DNA of 18,103 nucleotides, taken from contig NZ_PKIZ01000026.1 in the NCBI RefSeq assembly GCF_002847825.1, forward strand, positions 5,052 to 23,154. The letters run 5' to 3'. The stretch comes from Kytococcus schroeteri. Its GTDB lineage: Bacteria > Actinomycetota > Actinomycetes > Actinomycetales > Dermatophilaceae. This document shows, one piece after another, positions 8,336 to 15,082 of the stretch; positions within the stretch are counted from its first letter, which is position 1; each line of letters opens with the position of its first letter. Made by a program: the position numbers and the translations under genes. The notes under the pieces were generated by a model, which was given only the letters and a program-made list of their open reading frames with translations, ran no database searches and was not told the DNA's origin.

Positions 8336-9361
8336 TCAGGCGCGGCCGTCGAACATCTTGGTCACCGAGCCGTCCTCGAACACCTCGCGGATGGCCTGGC
8401 TGAGCAGCGGCGCGATGGACAGCACCGTGAGCCCCTCGAAGCGGTTCTCCTCGGCGATCGGCAGGGTGTCGGTGAGGATGACCTCGCGGGCCACCGAGTC
8501 ACGCAGACGCTGCACCGCCGGGCCGGACAGGATGCCGTGCGTGGCGGCGATGATGACGCCCTTGGCGCCGGCCTCCATGAGCGCGTCGGCGGCCTTGCAG
8601 ATGGTGCCGCCGGAGTCGATCATGTCGTCCACGAGCACGCACATGCGGCCCTCCACCTCGCCGATGACGCGGTTGGCCACGGACTCGTTGGGGCGGGTGA
8701 TGTCGCGCGTCTTGTGGATGAACGCCAGGGGCCGGTTGCCCAGGCGCTCGGCCCACTGCTCGGCCACCTTGATGCGGCCGGCGTCCGGGGAGACGACCAC
8801 GAGGTCCTCGTCGCCGTACTTCTCCTTGACGTGGTCGGCCAGGATCGGCATGGCCATGAGGTGGTCCACCGGCCCGTCGAAGAAGCCCTGGATCTGCGCG
8901 GTGTGCAGGTCCACCGCCATGAGGCGGTCGGCACCGGCGGTCTTGAACAGGTCGGCCACCAGGCGGGCGGAGATCGGCTCGCGGCCGCGGTGCTTCTTGT
9001 CCTGGCGGGCGTAGCCGTAGAAGGGCAGCACCACGGTGATGCGCTTGGCCGACGCGCGCTTCAGCGCGTCCACCATGATGAGGTGCTCCATCAGCCAGGT
9101 GTTGATGGGCGCCGTGTGGGCCTGCACCACGAACGCGTCGCAACCGCGCACCGACTCGTTGTAGCGGACGTACAGCTCGCCGTTGGCGAACTCGTACGCC
9201 TCGGTGGGCACCACCTGCGAACCCAGCTCGTGGGCGATGTCGGCGGCGAGCCCGGGGTGCGCCCGGCCCGAGAACACCATGAGGTTCTTCTCCGTGGTCC
9301 GCTGGATCGCCAGCGGGGCGTGCTCGCCCTCGGTCGCGGCGGGGGCACCCTGGTCGCTCAT
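8336..9361 (-). CDS. prs: Ribose-phosphate diphosphokinase (PRPP synthetase)
   Basis: The 341-residue product is a class I PRPP synthetase, which transfers the pyrophosphoryl group of ATP to ribose 5-phosphate. PRPP feeds purine, pyrimidine, histidine, tryptophan and NAD synthesis, and decaprenylphosphoryl-arabinose in some actinobacteria. Landmarks are RQDKKHRGREPISARLVADL at about 119-138 (ATP and regulatory contacts), VDLHTAQIQGFF at 150-161, VVVSPDAGR at 188-196, the KTRDI flexible-loop segment at 217-221 and the PRPP loop LVDDMIDSGGT at 243-253. The ATG at 9361 has GGAGA about 4 nt upstream. The first ~25 residues are a variable extension before homology begins. It follows glmU by 43 nt on the same strand and is followed by a 17-bp terminator, so glmU-prs forms one operon. 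Confidence 0.97.
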   Translation of the reverse strand: MSDQGAPAATEGEHAPLAIQRTTEKNLMVFSGRAHPGLAADIAHELGSQVVPTEAYEFANGELYVRYNESVRGCDAFVVQAHTAPINTWLMEHLIMVDALKRASAKRITVVLPFYGYARQDKKHRGREPISARLVADLFKTAGADRLMAVDLHTAQIQGFFDGPVDHLMAMPILADHVKEKYGDEDLVVVSPDAGRIKVAEQWAERLGNRPLAFIHKTRDITRPNESVANRVIGEVEGRMCVLVDDMIDSGGTICKAADALMEAGAKGVIIAATHGILSGPAVQRLRDSVAREVILTDTLPIAEENRFEGLTVLSIAPLLSQAIREVFEDGSVTKMFDGRA

Positions 9362-9404
9362 CGCTTCTCCATCACTCGGGACGTGGGGTTCTGGGGCCAG
9401 TCTC

Positions 9405-10877
9405 TCAGTCCTCGGTGGAGCGCTCGCGCGCCACCTCGTCGGCCGCCTGCGCCGCCGCGGTGCCGGCGCGCTTCTCCTGCACCCAGCCCTCGATGTTCTT
9501 CTGCGGGGCCACGGTGATGGCCAGGGCACCGGCGGGCACGTCCTTGCGCACCACGGTGCCGGCACCGGTGTAGGCGCCGTCGCCCACGGTCACCGGGGCG
9601 ATGAACATCGTGTCCGAGCCGGTGCGGCAGTGGTTGCCGATGCGGGTGCGGGACTTGGTGACGCCGTCGTAGTTCACGAACACCGACGAGGCACCGATGT
9701 TGGAGTGGTCGCCGATCTCCGCGTCGCCCACGTAGGTGAGGTGGGGCACCTTGGTGCCGGTGCCGATGGTGGAGTTCTTGGTCTCCACGAAGGTGCCGAT
9801 CTTGGCGTCGGTGCCCAGCTGCGTGTTGGGACGCAGGTAGGCGAACGGGCCCACGCTGGCGCCCTCACCGATGGTGGAGAGCTCGCCGTGCGTGCGCACC
9901 ACGGAGGCACCGCGGCCCACCTCCACGTCGGTGAGGGTGGTGTCCGGGCCGATGACGGCCTCGTCGCCGACGGTGGTGGCGCCCAGCAGCTGGGTGTTGG
10001 GGCGCACCACGACGTCGCGGCCCAGGGTCACGCCGGTGTCGATCCAGGTGGTGGCCGGGTCGACGACGGTGACGCCCTCCATCTGCCAGTGGCGCACGAT
10101 GCGGCGGTTGAGCTCGGCGCCGAGCTCGGAGAGCTGCGCACGGTTGTTGACGCCCTCGGTCTGCAGGGTGTCGGTGATCACGTGGGCGGCCACGGTGCCG
10201 CCGGCCTCGCGGGAGAGGCCGAGCACGTCGGTGAGGTACTTCTCACCCTGGCTGTTGTCGGTGCCCAGGCGCGGCAGGAACTCGCGGAGCACGGCGGCGT
10301 CGAAGGCCCAGATGCCGGAGTTGATCTCGCGCACGTCGAGCACGTCGGCGTCCTCGCCACCGGCCTCGCGGGCGGCCAGCGCGTCCTTGTGCTCCACCAC
10401 CTTGCGCACCGAGCCGTCGGTGTCGCGGACGATGCGGCCGTAGCCGGTGGGGTCCTCCAGCTCGGCGGTGATCACGGTGACGCTGGCGCCGGCGGCCTCG
10501 TGGGCGGCGGTCAGGTCGGTGAGGGTCTGGGCCGTCAGCAGCGGCACGTCGCCCATCGTCACGATGACGGTGCCGGAGAGGTCCTCGGGCAGCACCGCGA
10601 GACCGGCCTCGGCGGCGCGGCCGGTGCCCTTCACCTCGTCCTGGTCGGCGATGAGGGCCTGCGGGTCCACCTCGGCCACGTGGGCGGCCACGCGCTCGCG
10701 CTCGTGGCGGACGACCACGGAGAGGTACTGCGGGCCCGCCTCACGCGCGGCGTGCAGCGCGTGGCCCAGCAGCGTGCGCCCACCGATGGGGTGCAGCACC
10801 TTGGGGAGGGTGGACTTCATCCGCGTCCCCTCGCCGGCGGCGAGGACGATGACGGCAGCAGGCTTGGCAGTGCTCAA
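9405..10877 (-). CDS. glmU: Bifunctional UDP-GlcNAc pyrophosphorylase / GlcN-1-P acetyltransferase
   Basis: The 490-residue product is a full GlmU. The N-terminal uridyltransferase domain has [19 protein letters not shown] at about 11-29, the EVKGTGRA uridine-binding segment at 81-88 and MGDVPLL at 108-114. The C-terminal left-handed beta-helix has hexapeptide repeats with [28 protein letters not shown] and [17 protein letters not shown]. It acetylates GlcN-1-P with acetyl-CoA and then makes UDP-GlcNAc for peptidoglycan. In this organism UDP-GlcNAc should also feed mycothiol synthesis. The start is placed at TTG 10877 because GGAG lies 5 nt upstream and the frame enters the Rossmann strand at once. 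The longer frame to 11012 would run through a tRNA terminator. The last ~20 residues (after GWVQEKR) are a variable tail. Confidence 0.96.
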   Translation of the reverse strand: MSTAKPAAVIVLAAGEGTRMKSTLPKVLHPIGGRTLLGHALHAAREAGPQYLSVVVRHERERVAAHVAEVDPQALIADQDEVKGTGRAAEAGLAVLPEDLSGTVIVTMGDVPLLTAQTLTDLTAAHEAAGASVTVITAELEDPTGYGRIVRDTDGSVRKVVEHKDALAAREAGGEDADVLDVREINSGIWAFDAAVLREFLPRLGTDNSQGEKYLTDVLGLSREAGGTVAAHVITDTLQTEGVNNRAQLSELGAELNRRIVRHWQMEGVTVVDPATTWIDTGVTLGRDVVVRPNTQLLGATTVGDEAVIGPDTTLTDVEVGRGASVVRTHGELSTIGEGASVGPFAYLRPNTQLGTDAKIGTFVETKNSTIGTGTKVPHLTYVGDAEIGDHSNIGASSVFVNYDGVTKSRTRIGNHCRTGSDTMFIAPVTVGDGAYTGAGTVVRKDVPAGALAITVAPQKNIEGWVQEKRAGTAAAQAADEVARERSTED

Positions 10878-10939
10878 GAGGACTCCAGCGATCGGTGAGG
10901 GGGCGCAGGCGACCGGTGGGGCCGCCTCGTTCGCCAGCG

Positions 10940-10945
10940 ACTCTA
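10940..10945 (-). promoter_or_regulatory. Possible -10 of the glmU-prs operon
   Basis: TAGAGT on the minus strand would start transcription near 10933, giving a leader of about 55 nt with the GGAG ribosome site (10883-10886) before the TTG start. No clear -35 is visible 16-19 nt upstream. Confidence 0.35.
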
Positions 10946-10974
10946 CTGCGTCGGGCCGGGGGCCTTCCGGCGGC

Positions 10975-11009
10975 GCGGGCCGGCAGGCGCTGCGCGCGGG
11001 CCGGCCCGC
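10975..11009 (-). terminator. Terminator hairpin after tRNA-Gln
   Basis: Arms 10975-10984 and 11000-11009 are a perfect 10-bp GC stem with a 15-nt loop. The hairpin starts 5 nt after the 3' end of the tRNA on the minus strand, consistent with a tRNA terminator that insulates glmU. No T-tract follows. Confidence 0.65.
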
Positions 11010-11014
11010 CACGG

Positions 11015-11093
11015 CTCCCCGGGTAGGAATCGAACCTACGTCCCTAGTCCTGATTCAAAGTCAGGCGGCCCCTACCAGCAGAGCAACCGGGGA
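11015..11093 (-). tRNA. tRNA-Gln (anticodon TTG)
   Basis: Read on the minus strand, a 7-bp acceptor stem TCCCCGG/CCGGGGA is followed by discriminator G, as in other actinobacterial tRNA-Gln. The D arm has GCTC pairing with GGGC (one G-T pair). The anticodon arm is CCTGA-CTTTGAA-TCAGG with anticodon TTG at 11056-11058. The T arm is GTAGG-TTCGATT-CCTAC. The CCA end is not encoded (CCG follows). The variable region between anticodon and T stems is 9 nt, longer than the usual 4-5 for this class. All four stems pair, so the gene looks functional. Confidence 0.92.
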
Positions 11094-11113
11094 ACGCCCC
11101 GCAGGGCCGGGCC

Positions 11114-11119
11114 AGCCTA
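11114..11119 (-). promoter_or_regulatory. Possible -10 of tRNA-Gln
   Basis: TAGGCT on the minus strand lies about 20 nt before the mature tRNA 5' end. Its first three bases are the stop codon of the small membrane protein gene. No strong -35 is seen, so the tRNA could equally be processed from the upstream transcript. Confidence 0.35.
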
Positions 11120-11317
11120 CGCGTCGCGGCGGGCGGCCCGGTCGGTGGGACCGGGCTCGTCGGCACCGGGAGCCGGGGACGTGCCCGGCTGGTCGACGCC
11201 GTGGAACTGCGCCGAGCGACGGGTACTGCGGGCGATGAGCCACACGAGCAGCACCACGACCGCGGCGAGCAGCACGAAGACCAGCAGCGCCGGCACGACG
11301 GCGGACGCGTTCGCCAT
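11117..11317 (-). CDS. Small single-helix membrane protein
   Basis: The 66-residue product has one hydrophobic helix at about residues 7-28 (VVPALLVFVLLAAVVVLLVW). A basic stretch ARSTRRS follows, then a Pro/Gly/Asp-rich hydrophilic tail. The positive-inside rule predicts the N-terminus outside and the tail in the cytoplasm. The ATG lies 3 nt after the stop codon of the NTF2-like gene, so translation is probably coupled and the two form one operon. No known family is recognisable. The compact hydrophobic segment, coupling and clean stop favour a real gene over chance, but its role is unknown. Confidence 0.65.
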   Translation of the reverse strand: MANASAVVPALLVFVLLAAVVVLLVWLIARSTRRSAQFHGVDQPGTSPAPGADEPGPTDRAARRDA

Positions 11318-11320
11318 CGG

Positions 11321-11686
11321 TCAGACCGCCGCGGTGTGGAAGAAGGTGGTGCGGCGGGTGAAGCGGGCCTGCTCGTCGAGCACGTAGAAGTCCGCGAAGC
11401 GCACGGCCGAGGCGCTGCCGTCCTTGAGGGTGCCCTCGAAGCGGCCGTGGACGGCCACCTGGTCGCCGTCGACGAGCAGGGCGTCCACGGTGTGCGCGCC
11501 GGAGGCGATGACGCGGTCACCGGTGTAGAAGGCACGCAGTGCGTCGTGGCCCACGAAGGGCTCGTAGCCGGGACGCTCGTAGGTGGCGTCCTCGGCGAAG
11601 AGCCCGATGAGGGTGTCCACGTCGTCGGCGTCGACGGCCTGGTAGTAGGAGCGGACGGCGGCCTCGGCGGCGGAGCGATCGGTCAT
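11321..11686 (-). CDS. NTF2/SnoaL-like domain protein
   Basis: The 121-residue product is a single NTF2-like cone-shaped alpha+beta domain. It begins with the helical AAVRSYYQAVDADDVDTLIGLFAEDATYERPG segment (split: AAVRSYYQAVDADD then VDTLIGLFAEDATYERPG). GHDALRAFY follows, then the curved beta-sheet VHGRFEGTLKDG, AVRFADFYVLDE and RFTRRTTFF. The superfamily covers polyketide cyclases, isomerases, limonene-epoxide hydrolases and non-enzymatic ligand-binding proteins, so no reaction can be assigned. The ATG at 11686 is used because homology starts there and GAGGA lies 7 nt upstream. The frame extends to 11848, but that part crosses the MarR operator and its promoter. It diverges from the MarR gene and is probably a target of it. 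Confidence 0.82.
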   Translation of the reverse strand: MTDRSAAEAAVRSYYQAVDADDVDTLIGLFAEDATYERPGYEPFVGHDALRAFYTGDRVIASGAHTVDALLVDGDQVAVHGRFEGTLKDGSASAVRFADFYVLDEQARFTRRTTFFHTAAV

Positions 11687-11763
11687 GCCGTCATCCTCGC
11701 ACCCGCGGCGGTGGCGGCGGGGAGGGTGTCGGGGGCGCCGCGGCCCGCGCCCGGCACACGGGG

Positions 11764-11789
11764 CGAGAGTCTCGACATCGAGATTCTCG
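11764..11789. promoter_or_regulatory. 26-bp palindrome, likely MarR operator
   Basis: Two 12-bp arms (11764-11775 and 11778-11789) around a 2-nt centre pair with a single mismatch. The core TCTCGA-CA-TCGAGA is perfect. It resembles the TCTCGA/TCGAGA-type operators bound by MarR dimers. It ends 8 nt before the -10 hexamer of the MarR gene, over its -35 position, and lies 78 nt before the divergent NTF2-like start. The expected role is autorepression, possibly with control of the divergent operon. Confidence 0.7.
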
Positions 11790-11796
11790 GCCGGCG

Positions 11797-11802
11797 TAGG
11801 CT
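11797..11802 (+). promoter_or_regulatory. Leaderless -10 hexamer of the MarR gene
   Basis: TAGGCT is followed by 6 nt and then the ATG at 11809, with no Shine-Dalgarno sequence. TCGACA, a fair -35, lies 19 nt upstream inside the palindrome, so a repressor bound there would block the promoter. Confidence 0.55.
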
Positions 11803-11808
11803 GACGAC

Positions 11809-12348
11809 ATGACCCAGCCCCCCGGCCCCACCGCCGACGACGCGGCAACCCCCGGCCCGCTGCACGACGAGGTGGACCTGGTGCTGGCGGCCTGGGAGCG
11901 CGAGCGCCCCGACCTCGACCTGCAGCCGCTGGCCGTCCTCAGCCGCATCTCCCGGGTGGCCCGCCTGCTCGACCTCGCCCGCCGCGAGGCCTTCGGCGCC
12001 GGGTCGCTCGAGCCGTGGGAGTTCGACGTGCTCTCGGCCCTGCGCCGCGCCGGCGCACCCCACGAGCTCTCCCCCGGCGCCCTCGTGGCCCAGACCCTGG
12101 TCACCAGCGGCACCATGACCAACCGCATCGACCGGCTGGTGGACCGCGGCCACGTGGAGCGCGAGCGGTCCACCACCGACCGGCGCGGCGTCATCGTGCG
12201 CCTCACCGACTCCGGGCGCGAGGCCGTGGACGCCGCCATGACCCAGCTGCTCGCCCACGAGCGGGAGCTGCTCGCCGGCATCGGGGCCGACGAGCAGGCC
12301 GACATGGCCGCCGCCCTGCGCCAGGTGCTGACGCGCCTGGAGCACTGA
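11809..12348 (+). CDS. MarR-family transcriptional regulator
   Basis: The 179-residue product has the MarR arrangement. An N-terminal dimerisation helix region (about 40-62) leads into a winged helix-turn-helix at about 68-135. This contains EPWEFDVLSALRRAG, the recognition segment TSGTMTNRIDRLVDRG and the wing ERSTTDRRGVIVRLTDSG with its conserved D-x-R and LT. A C-terminal dimerisation helix ends the protein. The ~30-residue acidic, Pro-rich N-terminus is an extension. MarR dimers bind palindromes and release on binding a small phenolic or oxidant ligand. No cysteine is visible in the protein, which argues against OhrR-type thiol sensing. The palindrome at 11764-11789 is the likely operator. 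It converges with ppk2 after 16 nt, where no terminator hairpin is seen. Confidence 0.93.
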   Translation: MTQPPGPTADDAATPGPLHDEVDLVLAAWERERPDLDLQPLAVLSRISRVARLLDLARREAFGAGSLEPWEFDVLSALRRAGAPHELSPGALVAQTLVTSGTMTNRIDRLVDRGHVERERSTTDRRGVIVRLTDSGREAVDAAMTQLLAHERELLAGIGADEQADMAAALRQVLTRLEH

Positions 12349-12364
12349 GCGGCGGCGCGGGGCC

Positions 12365-13495
12365 TCAGCGGACGGTGGGGAAGCTCGGCGCGGGGCTCGT
12401 CTCCCCGTCGTCCACGGCGTCCTTGGCCGAGAGGACGATGTTGGGGTCGGGCGTGCCCACGACCTTCTCGTCCTTCATCGGGTAGTCCATCTGCGAGAGC
12501 ACCACGCGCATGGCCTCCAGGCGGGCGCGCTTCTTGTCGTTGGAGCGGATGACGGTCCACGGCGCGTCACCCGTGTCGGTGTAGAAGAACATCGCCTCCT
12601 TGGCCGCGGTGTAGGCGTCCCACTTGTCCAGCGAGGCCACGTCCGTGGGGCTGAGCTTCCAGTGGCGCACCGGGTCGGTGTGGCGCTTGGTGAAGCGGGC
12701 GGCCTGCTCGGCACGGCCCACGGAGAACCAGAACTTGAACAGGTGGATGCCGGAGTTGACCAGCATGCGCTCGAACTCCGGGGCGCTGCGCATGAACTCC
12801 TGGTACTCGGTGGGGCTGCAGTAGCCCATGACCCGCTCCACGCCGGCGCGGTTGTACCAGGAGCGGTCGAAGAAGACGATCTCGCCGCCGCTGGGCAGGT
12901 GGGGCACGTAGCGCTGGAAGTACCACTGCGACTGCTCGCGGTCGGTGGGCTTCTCCAGGGCCACCACGCGGGCGCCGCGGGGGTTGAGGTGCTCGGTGAA
13001 GCGCTTGATGGAGCCGCCCTTGCCGGCAGCGTCGCGGCCCTCGAAGAGGATGGCGATCTTCTCGCCGCTGCGCTTGATGTGGTGCTGCATCTTGAGCAGC
13101 TCGATCTGCAGGTCGCGCTTGGTGGCCTCGTACTCAGCGCGCTTCAGCTTGGCGTCGTAGGGGTAGCCGTGGCGCCAGGAGTCCTTGCCCACCGGGGTGC
13201 CGCGCTCCGCGAGCGCCGTGTGGAGCTCCTCGAGGCGGGCGGCGATCTCCGGGTCCGGGTTGGCCGCGTCCGCCAGGATCGGCACCTGGGCGGGGTCCAC
13301 GTCCTCGGCGGCGGCGTCCAGGCGCTCCTCGAGGTCCTCGTCCTCCGGGGCGGGGGCCTCGGCGGGCGCGGCGGAGGTCGCCTGGGCGCTCCGGGCGGGC
13401 TTCTCCGCGGCCTTCCGACCGCTGCCCGCGGTGGAGCGGGAGGTGCTGGCCGCGGCGGCTGCCTTGGTGGTGGACGGACGCTTGGACGTGGCCAT
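12365..13495 (-). CDS. ppk2: Polyphosphate kinase 2 (PPK2 family)
   Basis: The 376-residue product has a one-domain PPK2 core at about 110-350. Walker A is FEGRDAAGKGG at 151-161 and Walker B is VFFDRSWYNRAGVE at 207-220. GYCSPTEYQEF and KRHTDPVRHWKLSP in the lid region are also typical. PPK2 uses polyphosphate to phosphorylate nucleoside diphosphates (ADP to ATP, GDP to GTP); one-domain proteins of this sequence type are usually class I. The first ~100 residues are not part of the fold: a Lys/Ala/Ser-rich basic stretch (1-45), then an acidic Glu/Asp stretch (50-65). The ATG at 13495 has GGAGG 5 nt upstream, which supports translation of the tail. It lies 107 nt downstream of fprA with its own probable promoter. 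Together with ppk1 it gives both synthesis and use of polyphosphate. Confidence 0.95.
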   Translation of the reverse strand: MATSKRPSTTKAAAAASTSRSTAGSGRKAAEKPARSAQATSAAPAEAPAPEDEDLEERLDAAAEDVDPAQVPILADAANPDPEIAARLEELHTALAERGTPVGKDSWRHGYPYDAKLKRAEYEATKRDLQIELLKMQHHIKRSGEKIAILFEGRDAAGKGGSIKRFTEHLNPRGARVVALEKPTDREQSQWYFQRYVPHLPSGGEIVFFDRSWYNRAGVERVMGYCSPTEYQEFMRSAPEFERMLVNSGIHLFKFWFSVGRAEQAARFTKRHTDPVRHWKLSPTDVASLDKWDAYTAAKEAMFFYTDTGDAPWTVIRSNDKKRARLEAMRVVLSQMDYPMKDEKVVGTPDPNIVLSAKDAVDDGETSPAPSFPTVR

Positions 13496-13531
13496 CTGGG
13501 CCTCCAGACTGTGTGTGGATGGGGCACCCCC

Positions 13532-13562
13532 AGCCTACGACCACGCGTCGTTTCCCCGACAA
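13532..13562 (-). promoter_or_regulatory. Probable ppk2 promoter
   Basis: On the minus strand TTGTCG (13557-13562) and TAGGCT (13532-13537) are 19 nt apart. A transcript from here would have a leader of about 30 nt ending in the GGAGG site of ppk2. The spacing is slightly long. Confidence 0.45.
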
Positions 13563-13602
13563 TCCTCCGCCGCCGGTCAGGACCCCCGGCGCGCGAGGCC
13601 GG

Positions 13603-14964
13603 TCAGGCGGTGGCGGCTGCCTCGGCGGCAGTGGCCCGGCCCGCGGCGATCATGTCCTCGCGGCTCACGACCTTGATGCGCTCGCGCCCCTCGGCCTCGC
13701 CCAGCGCCATCTCGTGGGCGTCCAGGCGCTCCCACTCGTCGAAGAGCGTGAGGTCCACGCCGGCGGCACGCAGCTCGGCCAGCAGCTCGTCGGGCGACCC
13801 GGCCGGGGCCGGCAGGGCCTCGAGGTCGGCCATGAGCGACTCGATGGTCTCCTTGGCGTCGGACTTGGTGTGCCCGATGAGGCCCACCGGCCCGCGCTTG
13901 ATCCAGCCGGTGACGTACGCGGCCTCCTTGGGCGCGCCGTCCTCGATGACGCGACCGGCCTCGTGCGGGATGGTGCCGGTGGCGTGGTCGAACGGCAGGC
14001 CCTCCAGCGGGGAGGACAGGTAGCCCACCGCGCGGTAGACCGCCTGCACGTCCCACTCCTTGAACTCGCCGGTGCCGGAGACGGTCCCGTCGCCGTTGTA
14101 CTGCATCACCTCGGTGCGCAGACCGGTCACCGACTCGTCGCCGAGCACCTCCACCGGGGCCTGCATGAGGTGCAGGTGGATGCGGTGCGGGGCACCGGTG
14201 GGCTCCTTCTCCAGGTACTTCAGCAGCGTGTCCACCACGAGCTTGGTGGACTTGGCCGCCTGGATGGCCGCCTGGCCGGCGTCGTCGATCTCGAAGCCCT
14301 CCTCGGTCATCACCACGTCCACGCTGGGGCTGTGGGAGAGCTCGCGGAACTCCATCGGGCTGAACTTCAGGTGCGCCGGGCCACGGCGGGCGAACACGTG
14401 GACGTCCTTGACGCGGTTGGCCTTCAGGCCCTCGTACACGTTGGCCGGGATCTCGGTGGTGAGCTGCTCGTCGGCCGGCTTGGCCAGCATCCGCGCCACG
14501 TCCAGGGCCACGTTGCCGGCGCCGATGACGGCCACGGACTCGGCATCGAGCGGCCACTCGCGCGGCACGTCCGGGTGGCCGTCGTACCAGCTCACGAAGT
14601 CCGCGGCGCCGTGCGAGCCCTTCTTGTCGATGCCGGGGATGTCCAGCGGGCGGTCGGCCATGGCGCCGGTGGCGAAGACGACCGCGTCGTAGTGCTTCCG
14701 CAGCTGCTCGAACGTGATGTCCGTGCCGAAGTCGACATTGCCGATGAAGCGGAGGCGGTCGCCGGACAGCACACGGCGCAGGGCCTTCACGATCTCCTTG
14801 ATGCGCGGGTGGTCCGGGGCCACGCCGTAGCGCACCAGGCCGTAGGGCGCCGGGAGGCGGTCGTAGACGTCGACCGTGGCCGACTCGTGCTCCTTGGTCA
14901 GGATGTCCGCGGCGTAGATGCCGGCCGGGCCGGCTCCGATGACGGCAACCTTCACAGGGCGCAT
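13603..14964 (-). CDS. fprA: FprA-type NADPH-ferredoxin reductase
   Basis: The 453-residue product belongs to the adrenodoxin-reductase-like family of actinobacteria (FprA). The FAD Rossmann motif VAVIGAGPAGIYAADIL is at about 6-22. YGLVRYGVAPDHP follows at 41-53. The NADP Rossmann motif VAVIGAGNVALDVARML is at about 144-160. ARRGPAHLKFSPMEFRE and the C-terminal GWIKRGPVGLIGHTKSDAKET (GWIKRGPVGLIGH, TKSDAKET) are intact. It moves electrons from NADPH to a ferredoxin that can supply cytochrome P450s, Fe-S biogenesis or iron reduction. The last ~75 residues are helical and continue past the reductase core, as in FprA. The ATG at 14964 has GAGAGG 5 nt upstream. A partial iron-repressor-like box lies about 50 nt upstream. 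Ferredoxin itself is not encoded nearby. Confidence 0.95.
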   Translation of the reverse strand: MRPVKVAVIGAGPAGIYAADILTKEHESATVDVYDRLPAPYGLVRYGVAPDHPRIKEIVKALRRVLSGDRLRFIGNVDFGTDITFEQLRKHYDAVVFATGAMADRPLDIPGIDKKGSHGAADFVSWYDGHPDVPREWPLDAESVAVIGAGNVALDVARMLAKPADEQLTTEIPANVYEGLKANRVKDVHVFARRGPAHLKFSPMEFRELSHSPSVDVVMTEEGFEIDDAGQAAIQAAKSTKLVVDTLLKYLEKEPTGAPHRIHLHLMQAPVEVLGDESVTGLRTEVMQYNGDGTVSGTGEFKEWDVQAVYRAVGYLSSPLEGLPFDHATGTIPHEAGRVIEDGAPKEAAYVTGWIKRGPVGLIGHTKSDAKETIESLMADLEALPAPAGSPDELLAELRAAGVDLTLFDEWERLDAHEMALGEAEGRERIKVVSREDMIAAGRATAAEAAATA

Positions 14965-15013
14965 GGGGACCTCTCACTCGGGGACGCACCCCGCCACGAC
15001 GGGCAGGGCGAAA

Positions 15014-15032
15014 GGGGGATAGGTCAACCTTA
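15014..15032 (-). promoter_or_regulatory. Partial DtxR/IdeR-like box over the fprA promoter
   Basis: On the minus strand the 19 nt TAAGGTTGACCTATCCCCC match 11 of 19 positions of the classic iron box TTAGGTTAGGCTAACCTAA. The first half (AGGTT) is well kept and the outer right part is lost. The hexamer TAAGGT within it (15027-15032) could be the fprA -10. The match is below what is usually accepted, so this is a candidate only. Confidence 0.25.
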
Positions 15033-15082
15033 CCAACGGCCCGGGGCGCGTCCTCCACACGGGCGGGCGCCGACGACCGGGG

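Noticed and set aside
9183..10898. Plus-strand open frame antisense to glmU and prs
   Set aside because: Its Gly/Val/His-rich repetitive translation is the reverse complement of the GlmU beta-helix repeats; glmU itself is unambiguous.
12346..12364. Terminator between convergent marR and ppk2
   Set aside because: Only a loose 5-bp CTGAG/CTCAG pairing around a 14-nt loop is visible, too weak to call.
13572..13607. A 10-bp direct repeat (GCCGGTCAGG) at 13572-13581 and 13598-13607
   Set aside because: The second copy includes the fprA stop codon. Two copies of a GC-rich decamer in this composition are not remarkable, and no further copies were seen.
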